Source: an uncultured Prevotella sp. (GTDB lineage Bacteria > Bacteroidota > Bacteroidia > Bacteroidales > Bacteroidaceae). Taken from it: a stretch of DNA of 64,000 bases. How positions within the stretch are numbered: the stretch's first letter is position 1; the number at the start of each line of letters is the position of its first letter. Below are positions 17,201-26,832 of this stretch, one piece after another. Made by a program: the position numbers and the translations under genes. The notes under the pieces were generated by a model, which did not search any database, was not told the origin of the DNA, and saw only the letters and a list, made by a program, of their open reading frames with translations. The stretch is taken from positions 124,001-188,000 of the forward strand of contig NZ_CAMJOS010000001.1 in NCBI RefSeq assembly GCF_946407605.1, in the 5' to 3' direction.

Positions 17201-20200
17201 TCATCGTGTCAGCGAGAACTTCATCGATACGCCGAAGTCCTGCGTTGTTGTAGGATAACTGCTCGACGACAGCAACGGCGTGTTGGTCTGACGATCGTAA
17301 TAAGCCGAGAGAGTCAGCAGGCGCGACATCGTATAGTCGGCAGCAAACGAGATCTTCAGGGCTGAGTTGCCGCTGCTGGCTGACGACACTCCCGTTGCAA
17401 TATCGCGAGTGATGGCCGCCTGCTTACGGAACGAGATATCCACACGCGTATTCAGGTCGTGGTTAATGCCCTTCTTGCTGGTTTGCTGTTGGTTTTTGTC
17501 GTTATCATTCGACTTCTTGCTGCCCTTGGCCTTGCGCGAGCCACCACCGCCGAAGAGCTTGAAGTCCGTAATCTTATAACCCATACCAATGACCCAGTCC
17601 TTCGAGTTCGACTCGTTGATCTGCACACTCGTCATCGAGAGGTTCAGCACGCGCGTGGTGCGATATTCCACCTTACACGTCAGGTTGTTGTTGAACGTTA
17701 CATCGACACCCAGCAGCGGCGAGAAGGCCTCGTTAATGCTCACCGTCGAGATGTTATAGCGCGACGACGGCGTGTACGAGCCATCGGCAGCCTGCACATA
17801 ACCCAGGTCGCCCATATACTCCATCCACGAGCTGTAGGAAGCATAGGAGCCCACAGAGTAGATGCTCTTATAGCTATGATTGATGTTGACGCTCTTGAAA
17901 TGGTCGCGCAGCCAGGGTAGCTTCGACAGTCCAGAATAGCGCATCGTCCAGTTGGGCAACAAGCGCGTGAGTACAGGGAACACATCGAGCGAGCCGCCAG
18001 CACCCATCGTATAGGTGTCGAGGAAGGCAGGAATCAGCACGTCGCCGCTATAGCCATCCACTTGATTGACGGTGGCACCGTTGAGGGCTGCAGGACCTTT
18101 GGCAGGATACTGCGACTGCACACGATTGCGGAACGAAGCAACCTTATTGCAGAACTCATTGAACGAGGGACTGTCGTAGCCGTTGTTAGCATCGCCCATA
18201 CCCTCCAACGCACTACGAATAGAGATGGTGGTCATATTGAACGAACCACTATAGGTAGTGGGCGAGCCGGCATACATAAACTGCACGCTGCGAGCCTTGT
18301 TGACGGTTCGTGTGGCGGTGAGGTCAATCTTCAGGTCGCGGATGGGCTCCAAGGTAGCACGAATCTGCAGGTCCTCCGTAGCCGACGAGCTGGCAGGCGT
18401 AGCGATGTTATCGTTGCAGAGCAGCCATCCATTGTTGCGAGCCGTCTCTACATACTCGTCGCCAGTAAGTCCGAAGGCGAAGCCCAGACCAGGCGCCAAC
18501 ACGCTACTGTTCGACTGTCCGAAGGCATCGCCCACATTAGGCAGGAAGCCTGGCAGCGTCATTGCATACTGACTGCGATAGCTAATGCTGACGTTGCGCA
18601 GCATCATCAGCAGGCGCGAAGCCGACTGTGCTGATTTATACCACCACTGGTCGTCGAGCGGTTCCTTAGGAGTGATGCTGAGCTTCAGCTGCAGCGAGTC
18701 AGCACCATAGACCTTGATACTGTTATCATCAACCACCTTCCACTTCACAGGCACCACGCGACCGTCCTTATTGCGGGCCGATACAAGGAGTCGCTTCGAC
18801 TTCTTGCCATGCTGCACCACCACCTGACTGTCGGGCACCAATGTAATCTCCTTCTGGAAGGTGTTTTTATTCTTGGGCAGCTCGGCATTCTCTTTATTTG
18901 CCTGTTTGTCGTCAGCATTCGCCTTTGCCTTCGCGTCAGTCTTAGAATCGCCCTTCTTCTCGCCCACAGGTTTCTTTGGCGTCTGCTTGTTCTTCTGCGA
19001 GTTGTTGGCAGGGGCCTTCTTGAAACGCTCGTTGGCCTTCTTCAGGAAGGGGATATGGTTATAGAGCGTCTCCATATTGAGCGTGCTGTTGATAATCAGG
19101 TTGCGGTTGTTCGAGATGGTATTACCCAGCGAGGTGCCATCGTCGAGCTCTGTGCCACGCATCCACGAATAGGTGGCATTATACGAGGCATCCACCTTGA
19201 GCCAGTCGAAGATAGGCAGTTTGTCGATAGGCACCTGATAACTGGCCGAGAACGACTGCTGATAGTCGAGCGGCGTACCCCAATGTTTGATACTGGTCCA
19301 CACAGAGTCCTTCCAAGCCGAATAGCGGTCGGGATAGAGGTCTTTGTTCACAGGCGTGTAGGGTTCCTCAATCTCAGCATGGGTGGCACTCTGGAAGTTC
19401 ATGTGCAGGTTCTTCGTCAGGTCCCAACGCAACTGGAACTCACGGTTCCACAAGAACTGCTGGCTGAACGTCAACGGCAGGTTGGGGTTCTCCGTATTCT
19501 CCAGGTCGCGCTCCTGCAACTCATAGTAGTTACGACTCATCTCCGTGTTGAACGCGATGGACTGCGGCAGATAGTTGAAGCCCAGCGCCTTGGGGAAGTT
19601 CATCCACTTCGACTTGCTCTTCGAGTTCTTGAAGGGCTCCCAGGTCTTAAACACGGGCGAATAGTTGTAGTTCATCGAGCCTCGCCACTGATCGTCGTTC
19701 TCATAGACAGTAGTCTCGCCAGTGGTGTTACGATGGGAGTGACTATACGAGAACGAGAAGTTGGCAGGGTCGATGGGCAAGGGGTGACGCTTGTTCTTGA
19801 TGTCCACCCTTACGTTGCTCAACGAGAAGTTGCGCGATGTATGCTTGGTCACCGCTATCGACTCGATAGAGTCACGCTCGCGCTGGTTGGCAGCCGACTC
19901 GAGGGCGTCGTCCAGTTCCATATCCGTATCCAGCGGGTTGTACTTCGGACTGATAATCTCCTTAGAATACGAGTAATAGAGCGGTGCCGACACTTTGGCT
20001 TTATCGGGGAAGAGTTTTCCTAATTCCAGGTTGGCTGTTACGGCATACGACTTCTGCGTGTCGGTAGAGCGTTGCAGGATAGACTCCTCCAGACCTCCGA
20101 AGCCGTCGCTCACATAGCGGCCCGTCATATTCAGGCTGCCGAAGTCAGACAACTGCAGGTTCATAGCTCCCGATGCAGCCCAACCGCCTTCGTTGTTGGT

Positions 20201-23200
20201 CTCACGCAGACGCAGTTCGTTGACCCACACCTCGCCCGACTTGATTGAGCTACTCAGGTTGCGCACACCAATCACCATCGTCTTCACCTCCGACAGCGAG
20301 GGGTTACCCATCACACTCACCTTATTATTAGGTTTGTCAGGGTCGTACTCAGAATAAATGGTGGTAAAGTTGGCCAAGCCCTCTGCACGCGCCTTGTTGC
20401 GGTTCTTCTTCACAGCGGTGAAGATGCTCATGTCGATGTCGAGCATATTTTCCTCAGGCCATACCAAAGGACGGTCGGAAGGCACGTTCCAGCGGTAGTT
20501 GCCCTGCGGCGTGAGCTTCAGGGGGATGAGGTACTCGTAGTAGTTGTTCTTATAGTCAGAGCCTATGCGGATGAAGATAGCCAACTGGTTGTCCTCCAGC
20601 TGAGTATTGTTGGGCACCAGATGGTTGGCGTGAACAAACATCTGCAGACGCTTATACTGTCGCAGGTTCAGGTTCTGGTTCTTATAGACCGCCTTCGACT
20701 CGTTCTGCGAGAGGTTCTTCACCGTGAGGCACAATGCCTGCTCGTTGCTCTCTGTAAGCTGAGGCTGGTTGGGGTCGGTCATTCGGGTGATGCCTGGAGG
20801 CAGCACATAAGCCACAGGCTGACGGTCTGTGTTTTCCTCCACGTTGACGGCACTCATCTCCAACACGCCCGTCTCGGCTCCTGCCGAAGTCATGAGGTTC
20901 TGCTTATACTGTCGCCACTCGCCACGCACCAGGTCGAGCGAGCCGAAACGCAGCACGATAGGCTCCTGGAATCCAGTCAAGAACATGCGCATATAGCGAA
21001 TGCTGGTGAAGTCGCTGATAGAACCGATCTTATCGTCATATTCAGCCAATGGGATGCGATACTGATACCAGCGCACGGTGATAGAGTCGCCATTGCGCAA
21101 CTTGGCGGTATAGTCGCGATGGTCCACAATATGCGACTTGTCCGACTTGACGCCTCGGTTATAGGCCTGCAGCTCATCGTCGCTGATGGGGATATGATAC
21201 TGATAGTAGCGTTCGTATTCGTTCAGGGTGTAGTCCTGATTGATATCCTCCACATCAGGTCCCGTCTTGTACGAGGTGTCGTAGCCCTCTGTCTGGTTGT
21301 CGTTCGATGGTGAGTTGCCCTGTGGGTTGTTGATGCGCTTGTAGCGCTGGAGGATAGGCGTGCGCTCGTTGTCGAAGTCAGAGCCTCGGAAGTAATGGTA
21401 GTCGTCGCCGGCAGGGTCGTCGCGCCAGGCCTGCAGCAGCGAGTCGTTGCTCACGATGGTGCTCACGCTGTTCAACCAGTCGGCATAGGCGCCAAAGGTG
21501 CGCTCCTCCTCATCGGTCAGTCCGTTGAGTCCCACATCCTGCTTCTCACGCGAGCCGCTGGTGGTGGCGAAGGCATAGGTCTGCGTGGCCTGCACGGGAA
21601 TCTTACCCCATTGTGTCTCCTCGAAGGTCGAGGTGCCATCGACGGGCATACCGCTCTCGTAGAACTTCTTACCGTCGCGCAGCACATCCTCGCACACCTC
21701 GCCGAGGTTGATATAGAGATCGCCACTATGACGACTGGCTGTGCCGTCCTTACGAGTGTAGATGAAGGGGTCGAGCATCCAGAACTCCACATATTCTATA
21801 TTAGCCTGCTCAAAGTCGGTGGTCTCCAGCTTGCGCATCATGCCGCCCCACTTCTGCTTGGGGTTCTTCAGCGTTCCGTCGCTGTTGAGGTCGAGTGTCA
21901 GGTTATAAGGTCCGCGCTCCTGGGGATAGTAGGCCAGGTCGAGGATAGGCAGCGTGGAAATGGCGCCGTTGTAGCTCGACTGGTCGCGGTTGGGATAGAG
22001 CTCTCGTACATAGACCTCACGCACATAGTGGTTGGAGAGCTGCTCCAGGTCGTTCTTGATATGTGTTGGCGTGAGGCTCGACGAACGGCGCGTGAAGATG
22101 GGGTCGACGTTATACCAGGCCAGCAGGGCGCGGTCGTAGCCGCTGTTCACCGAAGTCTTGTTGTTGTAGTTGGCAAACATCGAAGGCACGCTGCACAGCA
22201 CCCACGCCTTGGGGTCGCTCACATCGCGCAGGTCCTTGGTATTCTCGAAGTCGTCGATATACGAGGCGTTGTCCTGTGTGCCGCTGGCATTACGGGCTAT
22301 GAGGTGGGCAAACTCACCCGTGAACGATATCTGCGAGGGCTGCGTGACGTGCAGCAGAGGCAGTTTGTCGAGCATCTTCGTCAACCACTGGCTCTCCTGC
22401 TTCCAGTTCACGTTGAGTCCCCAGATGGTGTTGTTCAGCGGCTCGTCGCCCATGTTCACCTTGGTGGTCATAGGCTGCTCGGTGAGGTGCATCAGCGTAC
22501 CTCCCATCGTAAAGTTCTTCGAGAAGTCGTACTCCCAGTTCACGCCCAGCATGGTCTTTCGCTGCATGCCGTAGCTGGTATTGTCTTCGAGCGACACGCT
22601 GACGTTGGTGCCGGCATCGATGATGCTCTGGTTCAGGATGGTCACCTCGCCCACCGAATAGTCGACGGTATAGTCGGAGCCTTCCTTCAGGGTGACACCA
22701 CCAGCAGTTACCACCACCGATCCTGGCGGCACGTTGGCAGCACCCAGCGAGATGACGTTGGCGCTGGTGCCCTTGAACTGTCCTGTGAGTATGAACTTGT
22801 CCTTCTCGGCATTCTGCTTGGCCACCGTCTTGGTAGAGTCGTACAACTGGTCGAAGCAGTATTTGTCGGCCAGATGCTCCATACCCTTCTGTTTCAAGTA
22901 GTTGCGCAGGTATTCGCCAAAGGGCTCAGCGGCAGGCATGAAGATGCGACCGTTGCTGATGGTGTAGCCCTGCACAAAGTCGAACTGTCCATTACTGTGG
23001 GGCTTCATGTTGGCATCCAGGCGGTCCAGTCCCATCACCTTCAGCAGCGTCGTCGACTTCAGCTGCTCCTCGGGCAGATAGGTCAGATAGGTACCTGTGG
23101 TGTCGCTCTGGTATTTGATGTCCATGCGGAACTTTTCTTTCTCGACGGTAGAGGCCAGATAATAGACGTTCTTCATCATCAGGCGCCAGTTGGCCTGCAT

Positions 23201-24778
23201 CGGACTGTTCTGGGTGTTCTTCAGGGCCTTCACGAAGAGGCACTTGTTGGTCTGCGTCAGGTCGGTAGAGAACTCACCCACCTGATAGGTCTGTCCGCCA
23301 TAGGTGTATTCGTAGGCCACAGCCAGCACCTGGTCGGTCTGCAGTCCTGTCTTCAGCGACACATAGCCCAGGGCCGTGTTCACCGTATATTCGCTCGATG
23401 TCAGCAGGCGGGCCGAGGCCAGCTTCTCGTAGTCCACACCACCCACCATCGCTGTGCCGAAGCCCTCGAGCTTCACGGTGACCTCGTCGATGTTGCGCGA
23501 GGCAGAGTCGATGTTCTGCACCAGCGTAGAGTAGATATCGTTGGCCAGATTGCTGGGCACCGACATGCCTGTGGTGTGCCAGTTGGTATTCTTCAGATAT
23601 TTATTCTCACCCAACTCGCTGAATGCCACGATGTTGCGCGAATTAGAGGTACTTCCCGTCTTGTTGGTCACCCAAATCTCCACACGGTTAATCTTGATGC
23701 CCGTGGTGAGGTTGGGCAGCGTGCTCATAGCCATGTCGTAGGTCTCGCGGAAGAAGTGCGAGAGGAAGAAGTGGTGGTTCTCCTCATAGTCCACCACGTC
23801 AATCTCGTAGGGGTTGGTCTGAGTGCCGCCACGCGACGACACGCTCTTCGACGTTGATTTCTTCTGCGAGATGACCGTTCCCAGCTTCAGCTTGCCAAAC
23901 TGCATCTCGGTGTGGATACCGAAGAGTGCCGACGAGCCGTGCACCAGCGAGTTGTTAGAGGGGAAGGTGACATTACCCGCCTCCACCAGCTTGATAATCT
24001 CGTCCTCCTTGCCGTCATACTTCAGCTTCAGACTCTTGGTGTCAAACTCAAAGGTGGCGTCGGTGTTGTAGTCCAGCTTCAGGTTCACCTTGTCGCCCAC
24101 GCTTCCATTGACGCTCAAGTTGATTTTCTCGTCAAAGTCGAAGGCCGTGGTCTTACGGTTTCGGATAGGCAGCGAGGGGTTCTCAATGTTCTTGATTGTG
24201 GCGCCAATCTTTAGCTCGGCAGTACCCTGCGTCTTCACCCTCACGCCTCCAGGACCGAAGATTTTCTCGGCAGGACCCAGGTCGAACTGCATATCGCTGA
24301 AGTCGAACATCTCCTTGCCCTTCGCCTTCACATTCTCGGCATCCTTGTTGCGGAAGAACTGCTGACGAGCCCTGCGCTCGCTCCATTGCATATACTCCTC
24401 TGGTGTCATCACGATGGGCGCATTCAGATACGAGTCGCCTATCTTCGAACCAATAATATACACGTTGAGCGAGTCGTTGTACTCCACCTGCTGCTTCACG
24501 TTCTCAGGCATTCTCAGGTCGAGGGCACTCGAATCCAGGTCAGCAGTAAGCACGGGAGCCGTCTTCTGAATCTTCCAGCGGGGGTGCAACAAAGAATCGG
24601 GGATGGTTTCATCCTCTATCACCATACCTTTGGGCTGCGCCTTCGGCACGGGCTTGTTTTGTTGGCTGTTACCGTTCTGTTGTGGCGTTTGGGCCATCGC
24701 ACCCACACCCATCAGCACGATGAGCAGCAAATATATGAGTCGTTTCAAAACCAGTTCTATAGAATCTTGTTCCTTCAT
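17201..24778 (-). CDS. sprA: SprA (Sov), giant outer-membrane translocon of the type 9 secretion system
   Basis: A 2525-residue protein, the right size for SprA/Sov (about 2400-2500). It begins MKEQDSIELVLKRLIYLLLIVLMGVGAMAQ, a signal peptide, and ends with an aromatic-terminated barrel strand (MKFSLTR). An earlier GTG start (24796) would add six residues. Typical SprA stretches include the N-terminal repeats IRNRKTTAFDFDEKINLSVNGSVGDK and GPAEKIFGPGGVRVKTQG. A lysine/alanine-rich, low-complexity insert (about residues 1912-1968, KKPVGEKKGDSKTDAKAKAN) lies in the second half and is probably a periplasmic linker. It forms the huge barrel through which type 9 cargo, such as the M6 peptidase at 54.7 kb, leaves the cell. 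First gene of an operon with mutY and trmO. Confidence 0.96.
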   Translation of the reverse strand: MKEQDSIELVLKRLIYLLLIVLMGVGAMAQTPQQNGNSQQNKPVPKAQPKGMVIEDETIPDSLLHPRWKIQKTAPVLTADLDSSALDLRMPENVKQQVEYNDSLNVYIIGSKIGDSYLNAPIVMTPEEYMQWSERRARQQFFRNKDAENVKAKGKEMFDFSDMQFDLGPAEKIFGPGGVRVKTQGTAELKIGATIKNIENPSLPIRNRKTTAFDFDEKINLSVNGSVGDKVNLKLDYNTDATFEFDTKSLKLKYDGKEDEIIKLVEAGNVTFPSNNSLVHGSSALFGIHTEMQFGKLKLGTVISQKKSTSKSVSSRGGTQTNPYEIDVVDYEENHHFFLSHFFRETYDMAMSTLPNLTTGIKINRVEIWVTNKTGSTSNSRNIVAFSELGENKYLKNTNWHTTGMSVPSNLANDIYSTLVQNIDSASRNIDEVTVKLEGFGTAMVGGVDYEKLASARLLTSSEYTVNTALGYVSLKTGLQTDQVLAVAYEYTYGGQTYQVGEFSTDLTQTNKCLFVKALKNTQNSPMQANWRLMMKNVYYLASTVEKEKFRMDIKYQSDTTGTYLTYLPEEQLKSTTLLKVMGLDRLDANMKPHSNGQFDFVQGYTISNGRIFMPAAEPFGEYLRNYLKQKGMEHLADKYCFDQLYDSTKTVAKQNAEKDKFILTGQFKGTSANVISLGAANVPPGSVVVTAGGVTLKEGSDYTVDYSVGEVTILNQSIIDAGTNVSVSLEDNTSYGMQRKTMLGVNWEYDFSKNFTMGGTLMHLTEQPMTTKVNMGDEPLNNTIWGLNVNWKQESQWLTKMLDKLPLLHVTQPSQISFTGEFAHLIARNASGTQDNASYIDDFENTKDLRDVSDPKAWVLCSVPSMFANYNNKTSVNSGYDRALLAWYNVDPIFTRRSSSLTPTHIKNDLEQLSNHYVREVYVRELYPNRDQSSYNGAISTLPILDLAYYPQERGPYNLTLDLNSDGTLKNPKQKWGGMMRKLETTDFEQANIEYVEFWMLDPFIYTRKDGTASRHSGDLYINLGEVCEDVLRDGKKFYESGMPVDGTSTFEETQWGKIPVQATQTYAFATTSGSREKQDVGLNGLTDEEERTFGAYADWLNSVSTIVSNDSLLQAWRDDPAGDDYHYFRGSDFDNERTPILQRYKRINNPQGNSPSNDNQTEGYDTSYKTGPDVEDINQDYTLNEYERYYQYHIPISDDELQAYNRGVKSDKSHIVDHRDYTAKLRNGDSITVRWYQYRIPLAEYDDKIGSISDFTSIRYMRMFLTGFQEPIVLRFGSLDLVRGEWRQYKQNLMTSAGAETGVLEMSAVNVEENTDRQPVAYVLPPGITRMTDPNQPQLTESNEQALCLTVKNLSQNESKAVYKNQNLNLRQYKRLQMFVHANHLVPNNTQLEDNQLAIFIRIGSDYKNNYYEYLIPLKLTPQGNYRWNVPSDRPLVWPEENMLDIDMSIFTAVKKNRNKARAEGLANFTTIYSEYDPDKPNNKVSVMGNPSLSEVKTMVIGVRNLSSSIKSGEVWVNELRLRETNNEGGWAASGAMNLQLSDFGSLNMTGRYVSDGFGGLEESILQRSTDTQKSYAVTANLELGKLFPDKAKVSAPLYYSYSKEIISPKYNPLDTDMELDDALESAANQRERDSIESIAVTKHTSRNFSLSNVRVDIKNKRHPLPIDPANFSFSYSHSHRNTTGETTVYENDDQWRGSMNYNYSPVFKTWEPFKNSKSKSKWMNFPKALGFNYLPQSIAFNTEMSRNYYELQERDLENTENPNLPLTFSQQFLWNREFQLRWDLTKNLHMNFQSATHAEIEEPYTPVNKDLYPDRYSAWKDSVWTSIKHWGTPLDYQQSFSASYQVPIDKLPIFDWLKVDASYNATYSWMRGTELDDGTSLGNTISNNRNLIINSTLNMETLYNHIPFLKKANERFKKAPANNSQKNKQTPKKPVGEKKGDSKTDAKAKANADDKQANKENAELPKNKNTFQKEITLVPDSQVVVQHGKKSKRLLVSARNKDGRVVPVKWKVVDDNSIKVYGADSLQLKLSITPKEPLDDQWWYKSAQSASRLLMMLRNVSISYRSQYAMTLPGFLPNVGDAFGQSNSSVLAPGLGFAFGLTGDEYVETARNNGWLLCNDNIATPASSSATEDLQIRATLEPIRDLKIDLTATRTVNKARSVQFMYAGSPTTYSGSFNMTTISIRSALEGMGDANNGYDSPSFNEFCNKVASFRNRVQSQYPAKGPAALNGATVNQVDGYSGDVLIPAFLDTYTMGAGGSLDVFPVLTRLLPNWTMRYSGLSKLPWLRDHFKSVNINHSYKSIYSVGSYASYSSWMEYMGDLGYVQAADGSYTPSSRYNISTVSINEAFSPLLGVDVTFNNNLTCKVEYRTTRVLNLSMTSVQINESNSKDWVIGMGYKITDFKLFGGGGSRKAKGSKKSNDNDKNQQQTSKKGINHDLNTRVDISFRKQAAITRDIATGVSSASSGNSALKISFAADYTMSRLLTLSAYYDRQTNTPLLSSSSYPTTTQDFGVSMKFSLTR

Positions 24779-24845
24779 ATAACGCAATTTGTGCACTTTT
24801 ATTGCATTTTTTCACGAATACCTCGCATTTCTCGAAGAAAAGTTG

Positions 24846-24853
24846 TAACTTTG
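24846..24853 (+). promoter_or_regulatory. Probable -7 box of the small membrane-anchored protein gene
   Basis: TAACTTTG, 29 bases before the start codon at 24883. The -33 TTTG is not obvious. The divergent sprA gene starts 67 bases away, so the intergenic space is shared. Confidence 0.55.
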
Positions 24854-24882
24854 CGCTCTGAGAACTAAAAAACTAAAGAGTT

Positions 24883-25251
24883 ATGATTAAGAAACTATTT
24901 GTGCTGCTGGGCCTCGTCGTTATCGTTGCCTTGGTGGCTATGACCTTTACAAAGCCCGACAGACAGGCACATTTCAATGCCGTGGCGCAGCTGGCGCAAA
25001 ACATGGTGGACAAAGAGCTGAGCAACATTCCCCTACCCCTGCCCGATGAAGTCGTCAACTTCGGCTCGGAAACGGCTATGGGAGCCGCAAACATGTATCT
25101 GCTCAGCAACCTCATGGTCAACGACTACTTCTTCGTCAACGTGGGCACCGTCAATCATCACGGCACGGCCTACCCTGTCACCGTGGGCGTCTTCAACAAG
25201 GTGTTCCTCCTGGTCGATGAAGAGCAGGTGCGACAAGCCATCAAGCCGTAA
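24883..25251 (+). CDS. Small membrane-anchored protein, DUF4359-like
   Basis: A 122-residue protein: an N-terminal hydrophobic anchor (about residues 3-22, KKLFVLLGLVVIVALVAMTF), then TKPDRQAHFNAVAQLAQNM and a small strand-rich domain ending FVNVGTVNHHGTAYPVTVGVFNKVFLLVDEEQ. The TxPxxxxHxxA start and the size resemble DUF4359 proteins; the match is from memory and uncertain. No enzymatic motif is visible. The last codons (AAG CCG TAA) are the left half of a 12-bp perfect stem. Confidence 0.6.
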   Translation: MIKKLFVLLGLVVIVALVAMTFTKPDRQAHFNAVAQLAQNMVDKELSNIPLPLPDEVVNFGSETAMGAANMYLLSNLMVNDYFFVNVGTVNHHGTAYPVTVGVFNKVFLLVDEEQVRQAIKP

Positions 25252-25277
25252 TCTCTTACCCTCGAAGATTACGGCTT
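25243..25277 (+). repeat. Perfect 12-bp stem covering the stop codon of the DUF4359-like gene
   Basis: AAGCCGTAATCT (25243-25254) and AGATTACGGCTT (25266-25277) pair without mismatch across an 11-base loop; the stop codon is inside the left arm. No T tract follows, so it is either an mRNA-end stabiliser or part of the adjoining repeat-rich segment. Confidence 0.7.
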
Positions 25278-25279
25278 CA

Positions 25280-25651
25280 TGCCCTCGAGCTGCCTTCTTC
25301 GCCTCGTCCTGATACCTTCTACTATTCGTTCCGATAGGACTTTACTCTCGTTCCGATAGGACTTTACCCCCTTAAAGGATGCCTCCTTACACCGTAAAGT
25401 CCCATTCCTTACACCCGTAGAGCCTATCTCTTTCACCCTAAGTTGGCATCTCCATAAAAATCTCTGCCCAGTTTTTGATAATTAGGACAGAAAACTTTTC
25501 AAAACGCCTAAACACCTACTTGAGGTGGCTTGAAACGCCGATAAACACTGGTATTTCAAGAGATTCAGGTAGGAGGGTAGGTGTTTTTGTGAAAAAATCA
25601 AATAAATGCAATATAGCCGCTCGTTAAAACGAAGAAGGCAGCTCGAGGGCA
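25280..25651. mobile_element. 372-bp element bounded by 22-bp perfect inverted repeats (MITE candidate)
   Basis: The first 22 bases (25280-25301, beginning TGCCCTCGAGCTGCC) are the exact reverse complement of 25630-25651. Inside there is no gene of useful length. Instead there are direct copies of CGTTCCGATAGGACTTTAC (two, near 25328 and 25351), a GTAAAGTCC inverse of part of it, and a two-tier hairpin (AAACACCTAC ... GTAGGTGTTT around CTTGAAA ... TTTCAAG, about 25509-25580). No target-site duplication could be recognised at the edges. The size, termini and lack of a gene fit a miniature inverted-repeat element. Confidence 0.5.
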
Positions 25652-25662
25652 CGGAGCAAACT

Positions 25663-25691
25663 AAAATCCCGCTCCTCAAAGAGGAACGGGA
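25663..25691 (-). terminator. Terminator after the AT-rich lipoprotein gene
   Basis: TCCCG.TCCTC pairs with GAGGA.CGGGA around a 3-base loop (25667-25691, one G-U pair on the minus strand), then TTTT on the minus strand. Confidence 0.75.
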
Positions 25692-25714
25692 CAAAAAAAT
25701 TGGTATTATGAAAA

Positions 25715-26458
25715 TTATTCTGTCATAAATGAATCCAACTCTTTCTTTATTCTTTTTTTATACTCTATATTGTCCGAAGAACGCGTATTGGCTTTATTGC
25801 TGGCAATATATGCTACTTCCCAGGTTTTCGTATTATACATGTCCATATAAACAAATGTATTTGAATGCTCTACGTCGATACCATCTACACCTGCAAAATA
25901 TGTCTTTTCTCCTTGATACATCGGAATCATAAGAAATCTTTCGGCAAGATAACTACCAAGTGTAGATGTATGGTTAGTACTTACCATTGCCATGACAGTC
26001 GTCAATTTGTTATCTTCAAACATATACGCCAGAAGAGTCGCACCCCCAGCATTGTCGTATGCTAAAATCTTTTCTGTAGATTTTGAGTTAAACGTACCTT
26101 CCTTTTGATGAGACTTGACGTAATCCATTGAGCAGCCCCATTCGCATACAGGATCATCATAAAGATAATACTGTGGACTAACGGTGATGGAAATCGTCTT
26201 TTTGTCATTAACCAACAAAGACGTTTCTCCAACATGCCATGCATGTACAGTATTGTTTAAACCATAGGCAACAAACCTATTAGATGACGAAATGGTGTCA
26301 GCGCCTTGGATAATCTTATCAGCGCCAGCCACCATCTTAATTGGAGTGGTGTCAATGCCATCATCCTTGTCATCATCGTCATCTCCACAAGAAATGAAAC
26401 TAAAACTCAGCATTGTCACCAATGCAATACCCAACAAATAAAAATAGTTCTTTTTCAT
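25715..26458 (-). CDS. AT-rich hypothetical lipoprotein
   Basis: A 247-residue lipoprotein: signal MKKNYFYLLGIALVTMLSFSFISC with lipobox ISC at about residue 24, followed by a strongly acidic stretch (GDDDDDKDDG), a form common in Bacteroidales surface lipoproteins. The rest is mostly beta strands with no motif I recognise. By eye the gene is clearly richer in A and T than its neighbours, and it lies between a MITE-like element and a transposase-type gene, so it looks acquired. It has an unusually long leader of roughly 285 bases upstream of its start. Confidence 0.75.
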   Translation of the reverse strand: MKKNYFYLLGIALVTMLSFSFISCGDDDDDKDDGIDTTPIKMVAGADKIIQGADTISSSNRFVAYGLNNTVHAWHVGETSLLVNDKKTISITVSPQYYLYDDPVCEWGCSMDYVKSHQKEGTFNSKSTEKILAYDNAGGATLLAYMFEDNKLTTVMAMVSTNHTSTLGSYLAERFLMIPMYQGEKTYFAGVDGIDVEHSNTFVYMDMYNTKTWEVAYIASNKANTRSSDNIEYKKRIKKELDSFMTE

Positions 26459-26751
26459 AATTAGTAAACTTTTGGTTATTAGTTAATGTAAAAACATACA
26501 AAAAAAACGTGGACAAATTACTTCGTCTACGTTCTATCTGGTATCGGCAAACACCATGTAATCCTAAACGAGTAAAAGCCCACGCCATCAGGCGCGAACA
26601 ATCTACTTCAGTTCTTGATTACGTTTTGAAATTTTGCCGATTTCGATAGAACAAGAATCAAAAGTGGATGTTCATCCTATATGTCCTTTTTATGTTAACT
26701 TAGCCCATAGGCATTCAGTTTTATGAGTTCAACATTGAGTTAATTCGAGGG
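26459..26751 (-). promoter_or_regulatory. Long 5' leader of the lipoprotein gene, candidate structured RNA
   Basis: About 290 bases separate the -7 box (26752-26759) from the ATG at 26458. Within the leader (minus strand) are small stems such as GCGCC-TGAT-GGCG(T) near 26588 and GGTGTTTGCCGATACC near 26547. There is no gene-like frame apart from short ones. It looks like a leader rather than spacer, but no known riboswitch class is recognised. Confidence 0.4.
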
Positions 26752-26759
26752 CAAATTTA
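26752..26759 (-). promoter_or_regulatory. Probable -7 box for the lipoprotein leader
   Basis: TAAATTTG on the minus strand, matching TAnnTTTG. No convincing -33 box. Confidence 0.45.
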
Positions 26760-26802
26760 CAAATTATTTCTGAATAAACGAAGAAAGTAAAGGAAAAAGT
26801 TG

Positions 26803-26810
26803 TAACTTTG
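26803..26810 (+). promoter_or_regulatory. Probable -7 box of the transposase-like gene
   Basis: TAACTTTG on the plus strand, 22 bases before the GTG at 26833. The two divergent -7 boxes lie only about 45 bases apart. Confidence 0.5.
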
Positions 26811-26832
26811 CAAGGTAAACCCTCCGAAGACA

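Noticed and set aside
21395..23857. An 820-codon open frame antisense to sprA
   Set aside because: It is the low-stop shadow of a GC-rich gene: no promoter or recognisable domain, and its composition mirrors SprA codons.
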